64,000 nucleotides of DNA. Origin: Pseudomonas paracarnis. Its GTDB lineage: Bacteria; Pseudomonadota; Gammaproteobacteria; Pseudomonadales; Pseudomonadaceae. The notes under the pieces are model-generated. The model was given only the letters and a program-made list of their open reading frames with translations, was not told the DNA's origin and made no database searches. Location of the stretch: NCBI RefSeq assembly GCF_904063055.1, contig NZ_CAJFCN010000003.1, positions 248,001-312,000 on the forward strand, given 5' to 3'. The position numbers and the translations under genes are program-made. This document shows positions 48,025 through 56,373 of the stretch, piece after piece; the first letter of the stretch is position 1, and the number at the start of each line of letters is the position of its first letter.

Positions 48025-48993
48025 TCAGCTCCTCAACGGCCCCAAGTCAATCGCCAGGCAGCGAAGGTCAGCAACCTGTGCAACCATGGTGTCGCTGGCC
48101 TCGTGATAGGTGAAGGTGCCCAGGAAATAGAACGTGAAGTACCTTACCAGCCGTGCCTGATCGAGAATTTCGTTCACATAGCGCCTTGATCGGTGCTGAG
48201 TCATGACCTCATCAGAGACCTGGAGAGAGGCATCTTTGTCCGCAACCTTGTCATAGAAGTTGAATACGAAGCCGGCCCCTTCACGCGGCTCAATCCGCCC
48301 ACCGCCGTTGTAGACGTATCCTGCAGTGTCAGGCCTGGCCCAAGCCACCTTCTTGAAGTACGAACGCAACGGTATTTCACCACGCCCTGTCACGTTGATC
48401 GTTACCTCGGGAAAGAGGTCTTTCAAGGCTTCGCGTGTGTCGTGGTAGTAATCCACTAGCTCACGCAGGTCACCGCTTCGGTGCTTCCGATCGGATCGGG
48501 TGCCTTCTGCGCCGCCACCGCCCAGTCGACGAATAGCTCCTGCCTCGTCCTCGTCGCCTAGTGCGGCTCGAGGTGGACGTACCACGGGTTGTTCTGGCTG
48601 TGTCGGGGGAACAAAGATATCGATTACCGAAGTGAGTTGGCGTTTTGCCAAGCGTGTGCGGGTCTGTAACTCCGTCTCTCCGGGCAACGGCGCATCGCCA
48701 CCTTCGTCCTCATCTGGCAGCATCCACTCGCAGTCCGCATGATGGTCATAGTGCTCGTTGTCTTTGTAATGCGGAGATTTGACGCGCGCTTTTTCGGTCG
48801 GGTGGATGTAGTAATTGACGGCTGTGATTTTTGGCACCACCTTGAGCGCCCTGCATTCCGGTGATGAGCACTGGAACAGAAAACGGCTACGTGGCTGGTT
48901 TTGGTTGAAATAGGCCTGATGAGCACCGCCAATGGTTAATTCTTTGGCCAAATCCACACAGTATGCCCGGGTGATCCTTCGCTTCGTTCGCAT
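48025..48993 (-). CDS. Unknown protein with a Cys/His (zinc-like) N-terminal region
   Basis: A 322-residue protein. The N-terminal region has CSSPECRALKV and, 40 residues later, DHHADCEW, suggesting a C-x4-C...H-x3-C type zinc site. A Pro/acidic linker is followed by a C-terminal domain (GEIPLRSYFKKVAWARPDTA; RLVRYFTFYFLGTFTYHEAS). ATG 48993 is preferred to TTG 49005. It lies 126 bp before the RES gene and after the DUF4209 gene, same strand. Family not recognised; it may sense nucleic acid. Confidence 0.6.
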   Translation of the reverse strand: MRTKRRITRAYCVDLAKELTIGGAHQAYFNQNQPRSRFLFQCSSPECRALKVVPKITAVNYYIHPTEKARVKSPHYKDNEHYDHHADCEWMLPDEDEGGDAPLPGETELQTRTRLAKRQLTSVIDIFVPPTQPEQPVVRPPRAALGDEDEAGAIRRLGGGGAEGTRSDRKHRSGDLRELVDYYHDTREALKDLFPEVTINVTGRGEIPLRSYFKKVAWARPDTAGYVYNGGGRIEPREGAGFVFNFYDKVADKDASLQVSDEVMTQHRSRRYVNEILDQARLVRYFTFYFLGTFTYHEASDTMVAQVADLRCLAIDLGPLRS

Positions 48994-49113
48994 CGGCAGT
49001 CTCAACGCAAAAGCTCGAGACTAACTCGCCCGGGTTGGAGCGCCAAGGCCCGAGCTAGAGTTATCAGCTAATACCTTGGTCGAAGACGGTGTCACCGAAA
49101 AGGTGGCGTTGGT

Positions 49114-49147
49114 CGAGGGTTTGGTCTGTTTGCTGACCAAACCCTCG
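49114..49147 (-). terminator. Hairpin downstream of the DUF4209 gene
   Basis: Perfect 13-bp stem, CGAGGGTTTGGTC at 49114-49126 and its complement at 49135-49147, 8-nt loop, 16 nt past the minus-strand stop. A second small stem (CACC-TTTT-C-GGTG) follows instead of a T-tract. Likely transcription end or mRNA stabiliser. Confidence 0.6.
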
Positions 49148-49162
49148 CCTGGGGTTCGCAGG

Positions 49163-51088
49163 TTAAGAGGCGACTTTTTCCGGTTCGCCAACCACGGCCG
49201 GGTCGCCTTCTTCCGTAGTGAGCGGATCCTCAGCAGCGGCTTCATGGTTTGACGCTGGCTGGGCCCAGTACACCATTGCTACCCATCTCAACATGAACCA
49301 CCAGGCGTAAACGGCGTCCGCCGAATAAAAGTCGTTATCGTCCATCAACCCGTGCGCGAACGTGTTACGCAGGTTTGGCCCAAATGCACTACAAAACAGG
49401 GCTTTCATCTCAAATACGGTGTCGACGCCGAACACTTCATCAACACCCTCGACATCCAGAAGCGTGCTAAGGCCATTTTCGTTTTCAATACCCTCCAAAT
49501 CTGTGTTGGAGGTTTTCAGTCCGGCGACCTTCATGTGGAACCGGACTATATTTTCCAGTTGCGGGATCAGGAAGTGCACTGCCATGCCAAAGTCACCAAC
49601 CATCCCCCAGTACAGCCCCTTGCCGACCATTAGCGCCCGTTCAGGTGGCACCAGGGCCGAGGCCTTGGCAAGATCAACCAGATTCAGCTCTTTGTAGCAG
49701 TGTTCCTGCTGCATAACGCCCAGCGCTGGAATCACGCCGCCGTGCACGGTGAGATTACGTGTGATAGCGTGGTTCTTGACCATCTCTGCCCAAATACGCT
49801 CCTCGTTATCCTGAGAGGACTCACCGGCTAATGACATAGGTTTGGTCTTGGCGATGACTCGTCCACCCTTGTCAAGATATGTCGCTCCACTGAGCGCGCT
49901 GACCAATCCTATGCGCAGTATCTTTAAGGCAGCCTGCCGAGCTCCGTCTTTCTTAGCAAAGGGGTACAGCGTGGCAAGCGCATGGAGTGCTTCACTCGGG
50001 GACTTACCCGTGACTTTTTCTAAGGCATCATTCACCAAGCCTGAGATATCAGTAGGCGGCGTCGAGATCACATGCATCATTCCCACCGTGCGATTGCCTG
50101 CGTCAGCGATGCGTTGAGGCAAGCGAACCAGTAACTCAGTCACGCCAAGCTGATCCCTGAATCTCTGCGGTACATTTCTGTAAATCTGTAACGCCTTCTC
50201 GAGATGGTTCAAGGCGATCAATGGCTGCACCCCATCTCCCTCCCCGCGCACCTCCGCCTCTGCCACCCAAGTATTGGCGAGGGCTGCCGTCATGCGTGCC
50301 GCCGAAGCTAGGTCTTTAGCCGCACGGTAAGCGTCCTTGCTCAACTCATAGCAGCGTCGAGCTCGCAAAATATTGCCTGTGCGCTCTGAATCTCGGCCTA
50401 CTTCCTCCAACCTGGACGGCAGATCTGCTGCTTGGCTGTGAACCACACGGTGCTCCAGTACTAAAGCAGCGATTGGCGCCAGCATTGGGGATGGGGCATC
50501 GAACTCTTGGTCGAGTGCCTCGAATAAACGATTCGACAGTTGCTCTGTGATGTCCTTGCCAGGCCTCCCTATCCTCGGTGCCAGCGTTAACGCACGACTC
50601 CAGCAATCTGCCCCGCCGCGCCACCAGGTATCTTCATCCAAGGGAACTGTCTGATACCCTGCCAAAGCCGCTTGGGCATGCTTGATGTGGCGTCGTCCAG
50701 GAGTGATCCATAGGACTTCTGCAAGGCGTGCCTTGACGAGGCTGGTGCTGAGCTCATCGATCGCGGATTCGAGGAAGTCGAGCTCATCACCCGTTATATC
50801 GGTAAATGCCAGCGACCGTTTGTTTTCTAGAATCGCGAAAGGGCTAAAGAGCTCGTTCGGATTCGAGGGGTTGAGCATCATGGAGCAAAGATCGGACAGG
50901 AGCCAAAGCACCCGGGCCTGTGCGAATTCCTCAATGGCTAGCTTTGCTCGCGCTGCGTCAGCCAGAGCACGCCAAATGTCCTCGTAGTGAGCTGGCACGC
51001 CATTGAGCGCAGTGGCTAGATCAATGGCGTTTAGTGCATCCAGAGTCAGTGGTGTAGCTTCAGGGTAACGATAGAACTCTTTTAACAC
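49163..51088 (-). CDS. DUF4209/HEPN-motif protein
   Basis: A 641-residue, mostly helical protein. The last third matches the DUF4209 family: IPQLENIVRFHMKVAGLKTS, then TVFEMKALFCSAFGPNLRNT, with HEPN-type RNTFAH at 574-579 (LRNTFAHGLMDD). The N-terminal ~200 residues are TPR-like in character without clear repeats. HEPN motifs of this kind usually mark RNases or their inactive relatives, and DUF4209 proteins recur in defence islands. It is the first gene of a minus-strand series running through the Cys/His protein, RES protein and ImmA/IrrE peptidase. Confidence 0.72.
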   Translation of the reverse strand: MLKEFYRYPEATPLTLDALNAIDLATALNGVPAHYEDIWRALADAARAKLAIEEFAQARVLWLLSDLCSMMLNPSNPNELFSPFAILENKRSLAFTDITGDELDFLESAIDELSTSLVKARLAEVLWITPGRRHIKHAQAALAGYQTVPLDEDTWWRGGADCWSRALTLAPRIGRPGKDITEQLSNRLFEALDQEFDAPSPMLAPIAALVLEHRVVHSQAADLPSRLEEVGRDSERTGNILRARRCYELSKDAYRAAKDLASAARMTAALANTWVAEAEVRGEGDGVQPLIALNHLEKALQIYRNVPQRFRDQLGVTELLVRLPQRIADAGNRTVGMMHVISTPPTDISGLVNDALEKVTGKSPSEALHALATLYPFAKKDGARQAALKILRIGLVSALSGATYLDKGGRVIAKTKPMSLAGESSQDNEERIWAEMVKNHAITRNLTVHGGVIPALGVMQQEHCYKELNLVDLAKASALVPPERALMVGKGLYWGMVGDFGMAVHFLIPQLENIVRFHMKVAGLKTSNTDLEGIENENGLSTLLDVEGVDEVFGVDTVFEMKALFCSAFGPNLRNTFAHGLMDDNDFYSADAVYAWWFMLRWVAMVYWAQPASNHEAAAEDPLTTEEGDPAVVGEPEKVAS

Positions 51089-51272
51089 AGCGGATCCTCA
51101 TGAGGCGGCGGCTTAGAGCGGCTCATGCGCTCGGAACGTCATCATAGTCGCTATTCTTGGATGCTGTGGCTTACGAACGCAGGCTATGCAGTGATCGCCA
51201 TATGCGGTCACGGGCGGAGACATCGCCTCGCTCATTTAGCCTCTAGCAATACGACTTCAAGGAGGCCACACC

Positions 51273-51547
51273 ATGCCCATCAGCTCCGTAGTGAATCGGC
51301 TGCGCCAGGCGAACCATGTGACTGTTTTCACCGGCGCCGGCGTATCAGCGGAGAGTGGCATCCCTACATTCCGTGATGCGCTGACTGGGTTATGGGAGCG
51401 ATTTAATCCTGTCAAGTTGGCGACAGCGGAGGTCTACCGAGCGGATCCAGGCCTATGCTGGGGCTGGTAAGATGGCGCAGGTCGAAGGTGCTTCAGGCCG
51501 CGCCGAATGCGGCGCACCAAGCAATCGTTCAGCTTGCGAGTCTCGTC
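51273..51547 (+). pseudogene. SIR2-family NAD+-binding protein, frameshifted N-terminal fragment
   Basis: Good start (AAGGAGG 7 nt before ATG) and a clear sirtuin N-terminus: TVFTGAGVSAESGIPTFRDA then LWERFNPVKLAT and DPGLCWGW. A one-base deletion then gives TAA; in the next frame the protein continues WRRSKVLQAAPNAAHQAIVQ and LASLV before homology ends. The NAD-binding GAGxSxxSGIPxFR motif is intact, but the catalytic core is lost. At about 51540 it joins an XRE fragment. Confidence 0.7.
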
Positions 51548-51734
51548 CCGAAAGCTGGAGCATGGGCTTTCAAGCCCAACTGTCGACAAGCTGATAGCCA
51601 TCAGTGATGCGATGGGGGTGAGTCCTCTGACACTGTTCACATTGACGTTAAGCGTGAATAGCGGTCAGCCCATTGATGCCCTAGTGCAGCGACTCAAAGC
51701 TGACATTGCAGACCTCGAAACAAGGACGCACTAA
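51539..51734 (+). pseudogene. XRE-type helix-turn-helix regulator, 3' fragment
   Basis: The frame from about 51539 reads VSSRKLEHGLSSPTVDKLIA then ISDAMGVSPLTLFTLTL, the second half of a Cro/C1-type helix-turn-helix (sxxxLExGxxxPxxxxLxxIAxAlgv), followed by a short helical tail to TAA. The first helices are missing; upstream is SIR2-derived sequence in another frame. Confidence 0.55.
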
Positions 51735-51870
51735 AAAGCCTGGGCGTCTCATCGCTTCCAGATATACGCGCGACAAGGCCTGCTCCAGTCCGTCGGAACA
51801 AAGTTGCCAGCTGTTCATCTCAAGCCGAACTGTGCTTCGCTGAGTAGTGGAAGGAATCACCGCTTCGGGG

Positions 51871-52212
51871 TTAAAGCCCTAGATCAATCGAGAACAGGGT
51901 GTCTCTGAGTTCTGCAGGCACGGCTTGGTCATTTACGAGGCGTTTCAGCACGTGATAGCTCACATGAGACCGCAGTCGCTGCCGGACGGGGATGTAACTG
52001 CTATCCGTGCGCGGCAAACTCGCCTTAGGCGGGACGCGCTCAAGCACTGCGAAGGCTATGGCACCAACGTCTAGCTCGTAGATGCGAGTCAAGCTGTCCA
52101 GGCCAGGGCTTCTGCGATAGCTGATCACTGCATCAGTCACTATCGACGTGAGAGAATCGCGGTAATACGCCGCGGCGGAAATCCACACCTGCGCTTCCTG
52201 TTCAACCTTCAA
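51871..52212 (-). CDS. Hypothetical small protein
   Basis: A 113-residue protein, apparently TTG-started (MKVEQEAQVWISAAAYYRDS), with no other in-frame Met. Soluble, with a regular hydrophobic pattern (AVISYRRSPGLDSLTRIYEL; YHVLKRLVNDQAVPAELRDT). No family recognised and no partner gene visible. Confidence 0.45.
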   Translation of the reverse strand: MKVEQEAQVWISAAAYYRDSLTSIVTDAVISYRRSPGLDSLTRIYELDVGAIAFAVLERVPPKASLPRTDSSYIPVRQRLRSHVSYHVLKRLVNDQAVPAELRDTLFSIDLGL

Positions 52213-52313
52213 TGCCTGCTCTCATGGCTTTCATTCGGCGCGCAATATTCTGCTAAAGCGTGGTTGAGCGCCAGCACGCCAGTTGCACCTCGACCATCCC
52301 GGAGCCCTCGAAC

Positions 52314-52481
52314 ATGCACATTCAACTGGATCTGAACTACAACGATCGCGACGCGTTGCTGCGCCACTGCCAGGAGTTTGTTCCTGCAAGCGGGGACGCC
52401 CGCGAGGATGCCCGGCTGGCCGATTCCTTGGAAGCGCTAGCCGTTGCGCTGGAAGAAGCCCTGCTCATGAAGGATGAGTGA
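52314..52481 (+). CDS. Small acidic hypothetical protein
   Basis: A 55-residue protein, GGAG 9 nt before ATG 52314. Sequence HIQLDLNYNDRDALLRHCQE then ARLADSLEALAVALEEALLM is helical and acidic. It recalls small uncharacterised Pseudomonas proteins; function unknown. Confidence 0.5.
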   Translation: MHIQLDLNYNDRDALLRHCQEFVPASGDAREDARLADSLEALAVALEEALLMKDE

Positions 52482-52684
52482 AATCCTGAAGCACTGACTC
52501 AGGAGGCTCAATCTGACGGGCTACTGGCGTGCAGTCATCACGCTCCACGGTCAGTCAATATCTGGCAAAAGCGAATGAATGAGCCAGTATTGAACGAAAG
52601 GCTCCAATCGTCGCGTGTAAACAGGTACTGACCAAGCGATCAGCGGGGCGCTAGCGACTCCTGGGATTACAGGAGCATCACCAC
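52482..52684. other. Gene-free stretch
   Basis: About 200 bp with no supported feature. Confidence 0.4.
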
Positions 52685-53079
52685 TTGGATAGAGAAGCAT
52701 ACCGGAGAAATCTCCTGTGGCGGCTTGCCGACGCAGCGTCCAAGTGCGCGCGCAATCGTGTTGAGGGATTCGAGCTGCTCAGGCAGGCCAGCGCCTGCTT
52801 ACACCGACTGCACCCTGACCATGTAGTAATGACGGCACAAGAGTTGGAAGCCAATTTTCGTGTCCACTGGAGACCTGGCTGCCAGATGATATTCGCGGGG
52901 AACTCACCGGTGTGCTCCTCGCCCCCTCCAATGCCCCTACGCTTATCGTTGAAGCAGGTCAAGATAAGCAGTGGTTACTCCTTCTCGGGTGTCCCCAACC
53001 ACTGACTGCCTGTGAACATGTAAAGCGACGATCGAGTTTCGAAAAATCAAGACTGTGCGAGCTCCTCGCGCGTAATTAG
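52685..53079 (+). pseudogene. Frameshifted hypothetical gene
   Basis: TTG start with AGGAG 9 nt upstream. Frame one reads DREAYRRNLLWRLADAASKC, then EGFELLRQASACLHRLHPDH, VVMTAQELEANF. Beyond about 52865 the protein-like sequence is in another frame: CPLETWLPDDIRGELTGVLL, APSNAPTLIVEAGQDKQWLL, FEKSRLCELLARN, ending at TAG 53077-53079. Together they would make a ~130-residue protein. The join is inferred from how protein-like each half is; no family is known to me. Confidence 0.4.
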
Positions 53080-53086
53080 ATGTTCC

Positions 53087-54007
53087 CTAGAGCTTCGATA
53101 TCTCAAGCCCTAAGCTTTCATTTGGAATGGTTGTCATCTCTAGCCCCGAGGCCCATCCAGACTGCGCAATGGTGCAGCTGCCACCGATAGATCCCACATT
53201 ATCCAAGATGATGGGCATCACATTCTTTTTGATAACGTGTATGCGCTTCTTCAAGAAATCGTGAGGATTTTCCTTCCGTTCTTCACCGAACAGTACACCT
53301 GTTTTCTTTTTGACGGAAATCGGAGTGAAAAACTCAGGATCCTCCTCAATAGCATCCATGGCTTTAGGGATTACACTAGCGTCCCCAATGCAGACCAAGC
53401 TCCAGGGCAATACCGAAAAACGCTGTATGATAGGCAGGCCTTCCGCAAATTCTTTGCACTTAATTACTTGTGCACCTTTAGTTCTTCGATGCTTTACAGT
53501 TTGCTCCCCGAACAGGATTAGCTCTATATCCGGATTTTGCATTGCATTCTGGCAGAAATCCTGCGCGCACGATTTAACAATGCGCTCCAAAATATTTGCC
53601 AAGAAATTAATTGTGATTGGAATTAGCTCATCATCAGAAAAATTGTAATCATCCCAGTACGAGCCATTGCGAAGCCCCCTACCCTCGTCTTCTCGTTGGT
53701 ACACCGTCGGTTTTCCATTGGTTTTGTCACGATCGAGCACCAGTTTGCGTGACACTATTGAAGTGAACGCATTGAAAATATTGGTTATAAGGGTATAGTT
53801 TCCGGCATAAGAAAAATAAAAATCCCCTCCGACATACTCAGAAAACCCGGTTACCCTGTGCATTGCTATCCTGGGGATTTTATAGGAAGCTTTAAACGGA
53901 AGAATTTTCTTGGTGTCTTCTACAACGCGCAGGTTGCCTCTACTGATTAGCCCATCCGAAATCGCAAAAAAACTGTTATTGGTATAGTGAAAAGCGACTA
54001 TCGTCAT
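53087..54007 (-). CDS. Proteasome/HslV-like Ntn-hydrolase (predicted)
   Basis: A 306-residue AT-rich protein, start fixed by AAAGG 6 nt before ATG 54007. After Met removal the N-terminus is TIVAFHYTNNSFFAISDGLI: Thr1, Asp17 and Lys33 (KKI) fall exactly where HslV and proteasome beta subunits have their catalytic Thr1, Asp17 and Lys33. The later segments FSYAGNYTLITNIFNAF and LVCIGDASVIPKAMDAI align in order with the HslV AGFAGG and AIGSGG regions. The protein is longer than HslV (~175) with extra insertions. Neighbours: a KfrA-like gene 121 bp upstream on the same strand and the integrase beyond. No unfoldase gene is adjacent. Function unknown; possible regulated protease or effector. Confidence 0.65.
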   Translation of the reverse strand: MTIVAFHYTNNSFFAISDGLISRGNLRVVEDTKKILPFKASYKIPRIAMHRVTGFSEYVGGDFYFSYAGNYTLITNIFNAFTSIVSRKLVLDRDKTNGKPTVYQREDEGRGLRNGSYWDDYNFSDDELIPITINFLANILERIVKSCAQDFCQNAMQNPDIELILFGEQTVKHRRTKGAQVIKCKEFAEGLPIIQRFSVLPWSLVCIGDASVIPKAMDAIEEDPEFFTPISVKKKTGVLFGEERKENPHDFLKKRIHVIKKNVMPIILDNVGSIGGSCTIAQSGWASGLEMTTIPNESLGLEISKL

Positions 54008-54128
54008 AGCTGGCCTTTATCTGAATTGTTGATGAAGCTCGAAGATTCATACTAAATGAATTTGCAACCAGCAATTCCACTCATCCATCCGCTTTGGAGC
54101 TGCTGATTCTTTTTTCATAGAAAATTAA

Positions 54129-55148
54129 TTATCTATCTTTACTTCCGTCTGCTATTAAGTTCCCATTGCCAACCGTTTCATTTGGTACGCGCGATGTCTT
54201 CAGATGAGCTTCTGCGATTTCGAGCCTTTCGAGCAAATCACCCTCCCGAAGCTTCGCTGCTGCGAGCTCGGAGTGGGCGTTACCGATCTCTTTAGCCATG
54301 GCTTCTAACTGCTCAACCAGCAGTTCTTTCGCTCCCTCGGCTCGCGCTGTCGCAGAATTGGCAATACCGATGTCACCACGCAGGGCTTCTACGTCCTCAC
54401 GACGCTGTGAGGCTTCCTTGGCAAGCTGACGGTTCTCGGCAATGAAACGCTCGTTGTCCCGGATCAATCGGGAAATCTCCTCCTGCTTGACCATGAGCGT
54501 CTGCTGAAGGACGGTCAGCTCCTGCTGCATTTGATAGACCTGGGACTCATGGCGGCTCAAATCCTGGTCTCGCTGCTCCTTAACCGAAGCTCGATAGTGT
54601 TCGAGAGCCTCCCGGGCGTGCGCATGCTTTTGTTCCAAGGACTGGATCTGCGCATCCTTTTCACCAACCCGAACTTCCAAATCAGAGCAGCTCTGGCTGA
54701 GCCTGGCGTTGCGCGTGAGCTCGGCTTGCAGTGAGGAATGAGTCGTTTTGAGCTCCTCATCTTGCGTTTGCAGGGCTGCCTGCAATGTAGAGATCTTGTA
54801 TTTCGCTTGCTCCAACTGACTTTGAAGTGTACCGACCTCCTGGTTCATCGCCTGGCGCTCTAGATCAAAGGAGGCCCGTTCATGTACCAGCGCCTCGTTC
54901 CCTTCCTCCAGCAAGCGCTCCAGCATTTTGCCCACGAGCTCACTCAACTCATCGCTGAGCCTTGAAGGAGATGCGGATGGGCGAGGGTCGTGAGCCTCTA
55001 TTTCCTTCAAGTAGCGCTGAATTGTCGTCTTTGAGCCGGTATTTCCAAGCTCTATCCGAATCGCGTCAATGCTTGGATTCTGGCCTCGGGCAACCAGCGC
55101 TTCACGAGCTTTGCGCACAAGCGCCAGGTTAATACCGCCCCTAGCCAT
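54129..55148 (-). CDS. KfrA-like DNA-binding coiled-coil protein
   Basis: A 339-residue protein. Residues 1-60 match the KfrA N-terminal DNA-binding domain (INLALVRKAREALVARGQNP; SIDAIRIELGNTGSKTTIQR), and ~80-315 are an almost continuous coiled coil (heptads rich in Leu, Glu, Gln). KfrA proteins bind palindromic operators near their own gene and take part in plasmid maintenance; chromosomal versions next to integrases are common on islands. AGGAGGG lies 3 nt before the ATG, and a palindromic TTACGTG-rich site lies 30 bp upstream. It is divergent from the integrase gene. Confidence 0.85.
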   Translation of the reverse strand: MARGGINLALVRKAREALVARGQNPSIDAIRIELGNTGSKTTIQRYLKEIEAHDPRPSASPSRLSDELSELVGKMLERLLEEGNEALVHERASFDLERQAMNQEVGTLQSQLEQAKYKISTLQAALQTQDEELKTTHSSLQAELTRNARLSQSCSDLEVRVGEKDAQIQSLEQKHAHAREALEHYRASVKEQRDQDLSRHESQVYQMQQELTVLQQTLMVKQEEISRLIRDNERFIAENRQLAKEASQRREDVEALRGDIGIANSATARAEGAKELLVEQLEAMAKEIGNAHSELAAAKLREGDLLERLEIAEAHLKTSRVPNETVGNGNLIADGSKDR

Positions 55149-55174
55149 GATCCCTCCTGCGATTTCGTACTGCG

Positions 55175-55196
55175 TTACGTGTCATGTAATTACGTG
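55175..55196. promoter_or_regulatory. Candidate KfrA operator
   Basis: TTACGTG at 55175-55181 followed by the [11 protein letters not shown] palindrome CATGTAATTACGTG at 55183-55196, which repeats the same heptamer. It lies 27-48 bp upstream of the KfrA-like start codon, where autorepression would be expected. Confidence 0.5.
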
Positions 55197-55236
55197 CCAC
55201 TTTAGCACACAGAAAATCGTTCAAGGCCCAAAATAT

Positions 55237-55269
55237 TGGCAAGATATAATCAAGAGTTATAGCTTGCCA
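55237..55269. repeat. Inverted repeat upstream of the integrase (candidate attI core)
   Basis: Arms TGGCAAGATATAA at 55237-55249 and TTATAGCTTGCCA at 55257-55269 pair at 12 of 13 positions around the 7-bp spacer TCAAGAG. The gene starts 83 bp downstream. Two 13-bp arms with a 7-bp spacer is the classic tyrosine-recombinase crossover layout. Confidence 0.6.
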
Positions 55270-55351
55270 GTCTTAAAACCGGGGTAAAATCGCCTGAAAG
55301 GCGGTACAAAGTGCCAAGGCAAGCCACCGAAGGCTGAAACGGGGAGATGAA

Positions 55352-56293
55352 GTGGTCGATATGGTCAGCAAGGCAGATAGGTACTTGGAGGCGAGCGTTC
55401 GTCAGAACACCTCGAAGAGCTATGCGGCCGCCCTCTCCCATTTCGAAGTCACCTGGGGCGGCTTCCTGCCCACCACCACTGAATCCGTTGTGCGCTATAT
55501 CGCGGAGTACGCCGACCAGTTGGCGCTGAGCACCCTGAAGCAACGCCTGGCTGCGCTCGCGAACTGGCACCAAAGCAACGGCTTCCCCGACCCCACCAAA
55601 GCCCCCAAGGTCAGGCAGTTGCTGAAGGGCATCCGGGCGGTACACCCCGTGCAACAGAAGCAAGCGGCTCCTCTGGCGTTACTGCACCTCGAAAAAGCAG
55701 TGGCACACCTGGAGGATGAGGTTGTTCAGGCAAAAGCCGCCGGCAACATGGGCGCCCTTCTAAAGGCGACCCGCGACATCGCTTTGCTCACAATCGGCTT
55801 TTGGAGGGGATTCCGCGGGGACGAACTGGCTAGGCTTACGATCGAGAACACGCACGCGGAGCGATACGTCGGGATCAGGTTCTATCTGGGGTCTTCCAAG
55901 GGAGACAGGCACAACACTGGCCGTGAGTACAAGACACCATCACTCAGCAAGCTGTGCCCGGTCGAGGCATACCTGAACTGGATCGAAGCTGCTGGCCTCA
56001 CTCGTGGCGGGATCTTCAGGGGGATTGATCGCTGGGGCAACATCAGCGATCGCCCGCTTGCGGCCCACAGTTTGATTCCCCTGCTTCGCGATACCCTGAA
56101 TCGGTGTGGCTTGCCGTCCGAGATCTACAGCGCTCACTCGATCCGGCGAGGATTTGCTACTTGGGCTGCGAGTTCTGGCTGGGATATCAAAACGCTGATG
56201 GAGTATGTGGGCTGGAGTGATATGAAGTCAGCGCTTCGCTATGTTGAGCCTGCGCAGCAGTTTGGTGGGCTCATTAGGAAGCTTGAAGGGTGA
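55352..56293 (+). CDS. Tyrosine-type site-specific integrase
   Basis: A 313-residue integrase beginning with GTG, GGGGAG 5 nt upstream. N-terminal core-binding domain ~5-95 (NTSKSYAAALSHFEVTWGGF). Catalytic residues: Arg155 in GFRGDELARL, Lys183 in SSKGDR, His262 and Arg265 in AHSIRRGFATWA, Trp288 in the second-His position (YVGWSD) and nucleophile Tyr297 in ALRYVEP. It lies divergent from the KfrA-like gene with both candidate sites between them, and is probably the enzyme that moved at least the right part of the island. It appears intact. Confidence 0.9.
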   Translation: MVDMVSKADRYLEASVRQNTSKSYAAALSHFEVTWGGFLPTTTESVVRYIAEYADQLALSTLKQRLAALANWHQSNGFPDPTKAPKVRQLLKGIRAVHPVQQKQAAPLALLHLEKAVAHLEDEVVQAKAAGNMGALLKATRDIALLTIGFWRGFRGDELARLTIENTHAERYVGIRFYLGSSKGDRHNTGREYKTPSLSKLCPVEAYLNWIEAAGLTRGGIFRGIDRWGNISDRPLAAHSLIPLLRDTLNRCGLPSEIYSAHSIRRGFATWAASSGWDIKTLMEYVGWSDMKSALRYVEPAQQFGGLIRKLEG

Positions 56294-56373
56294 TAAGGAG
56301 TTTGCAGCCACGGGCTTGCCCATATCCCACTGCACGGTTCGCTTCGATCTAATGACTGCCTATAGGAGTTCGC

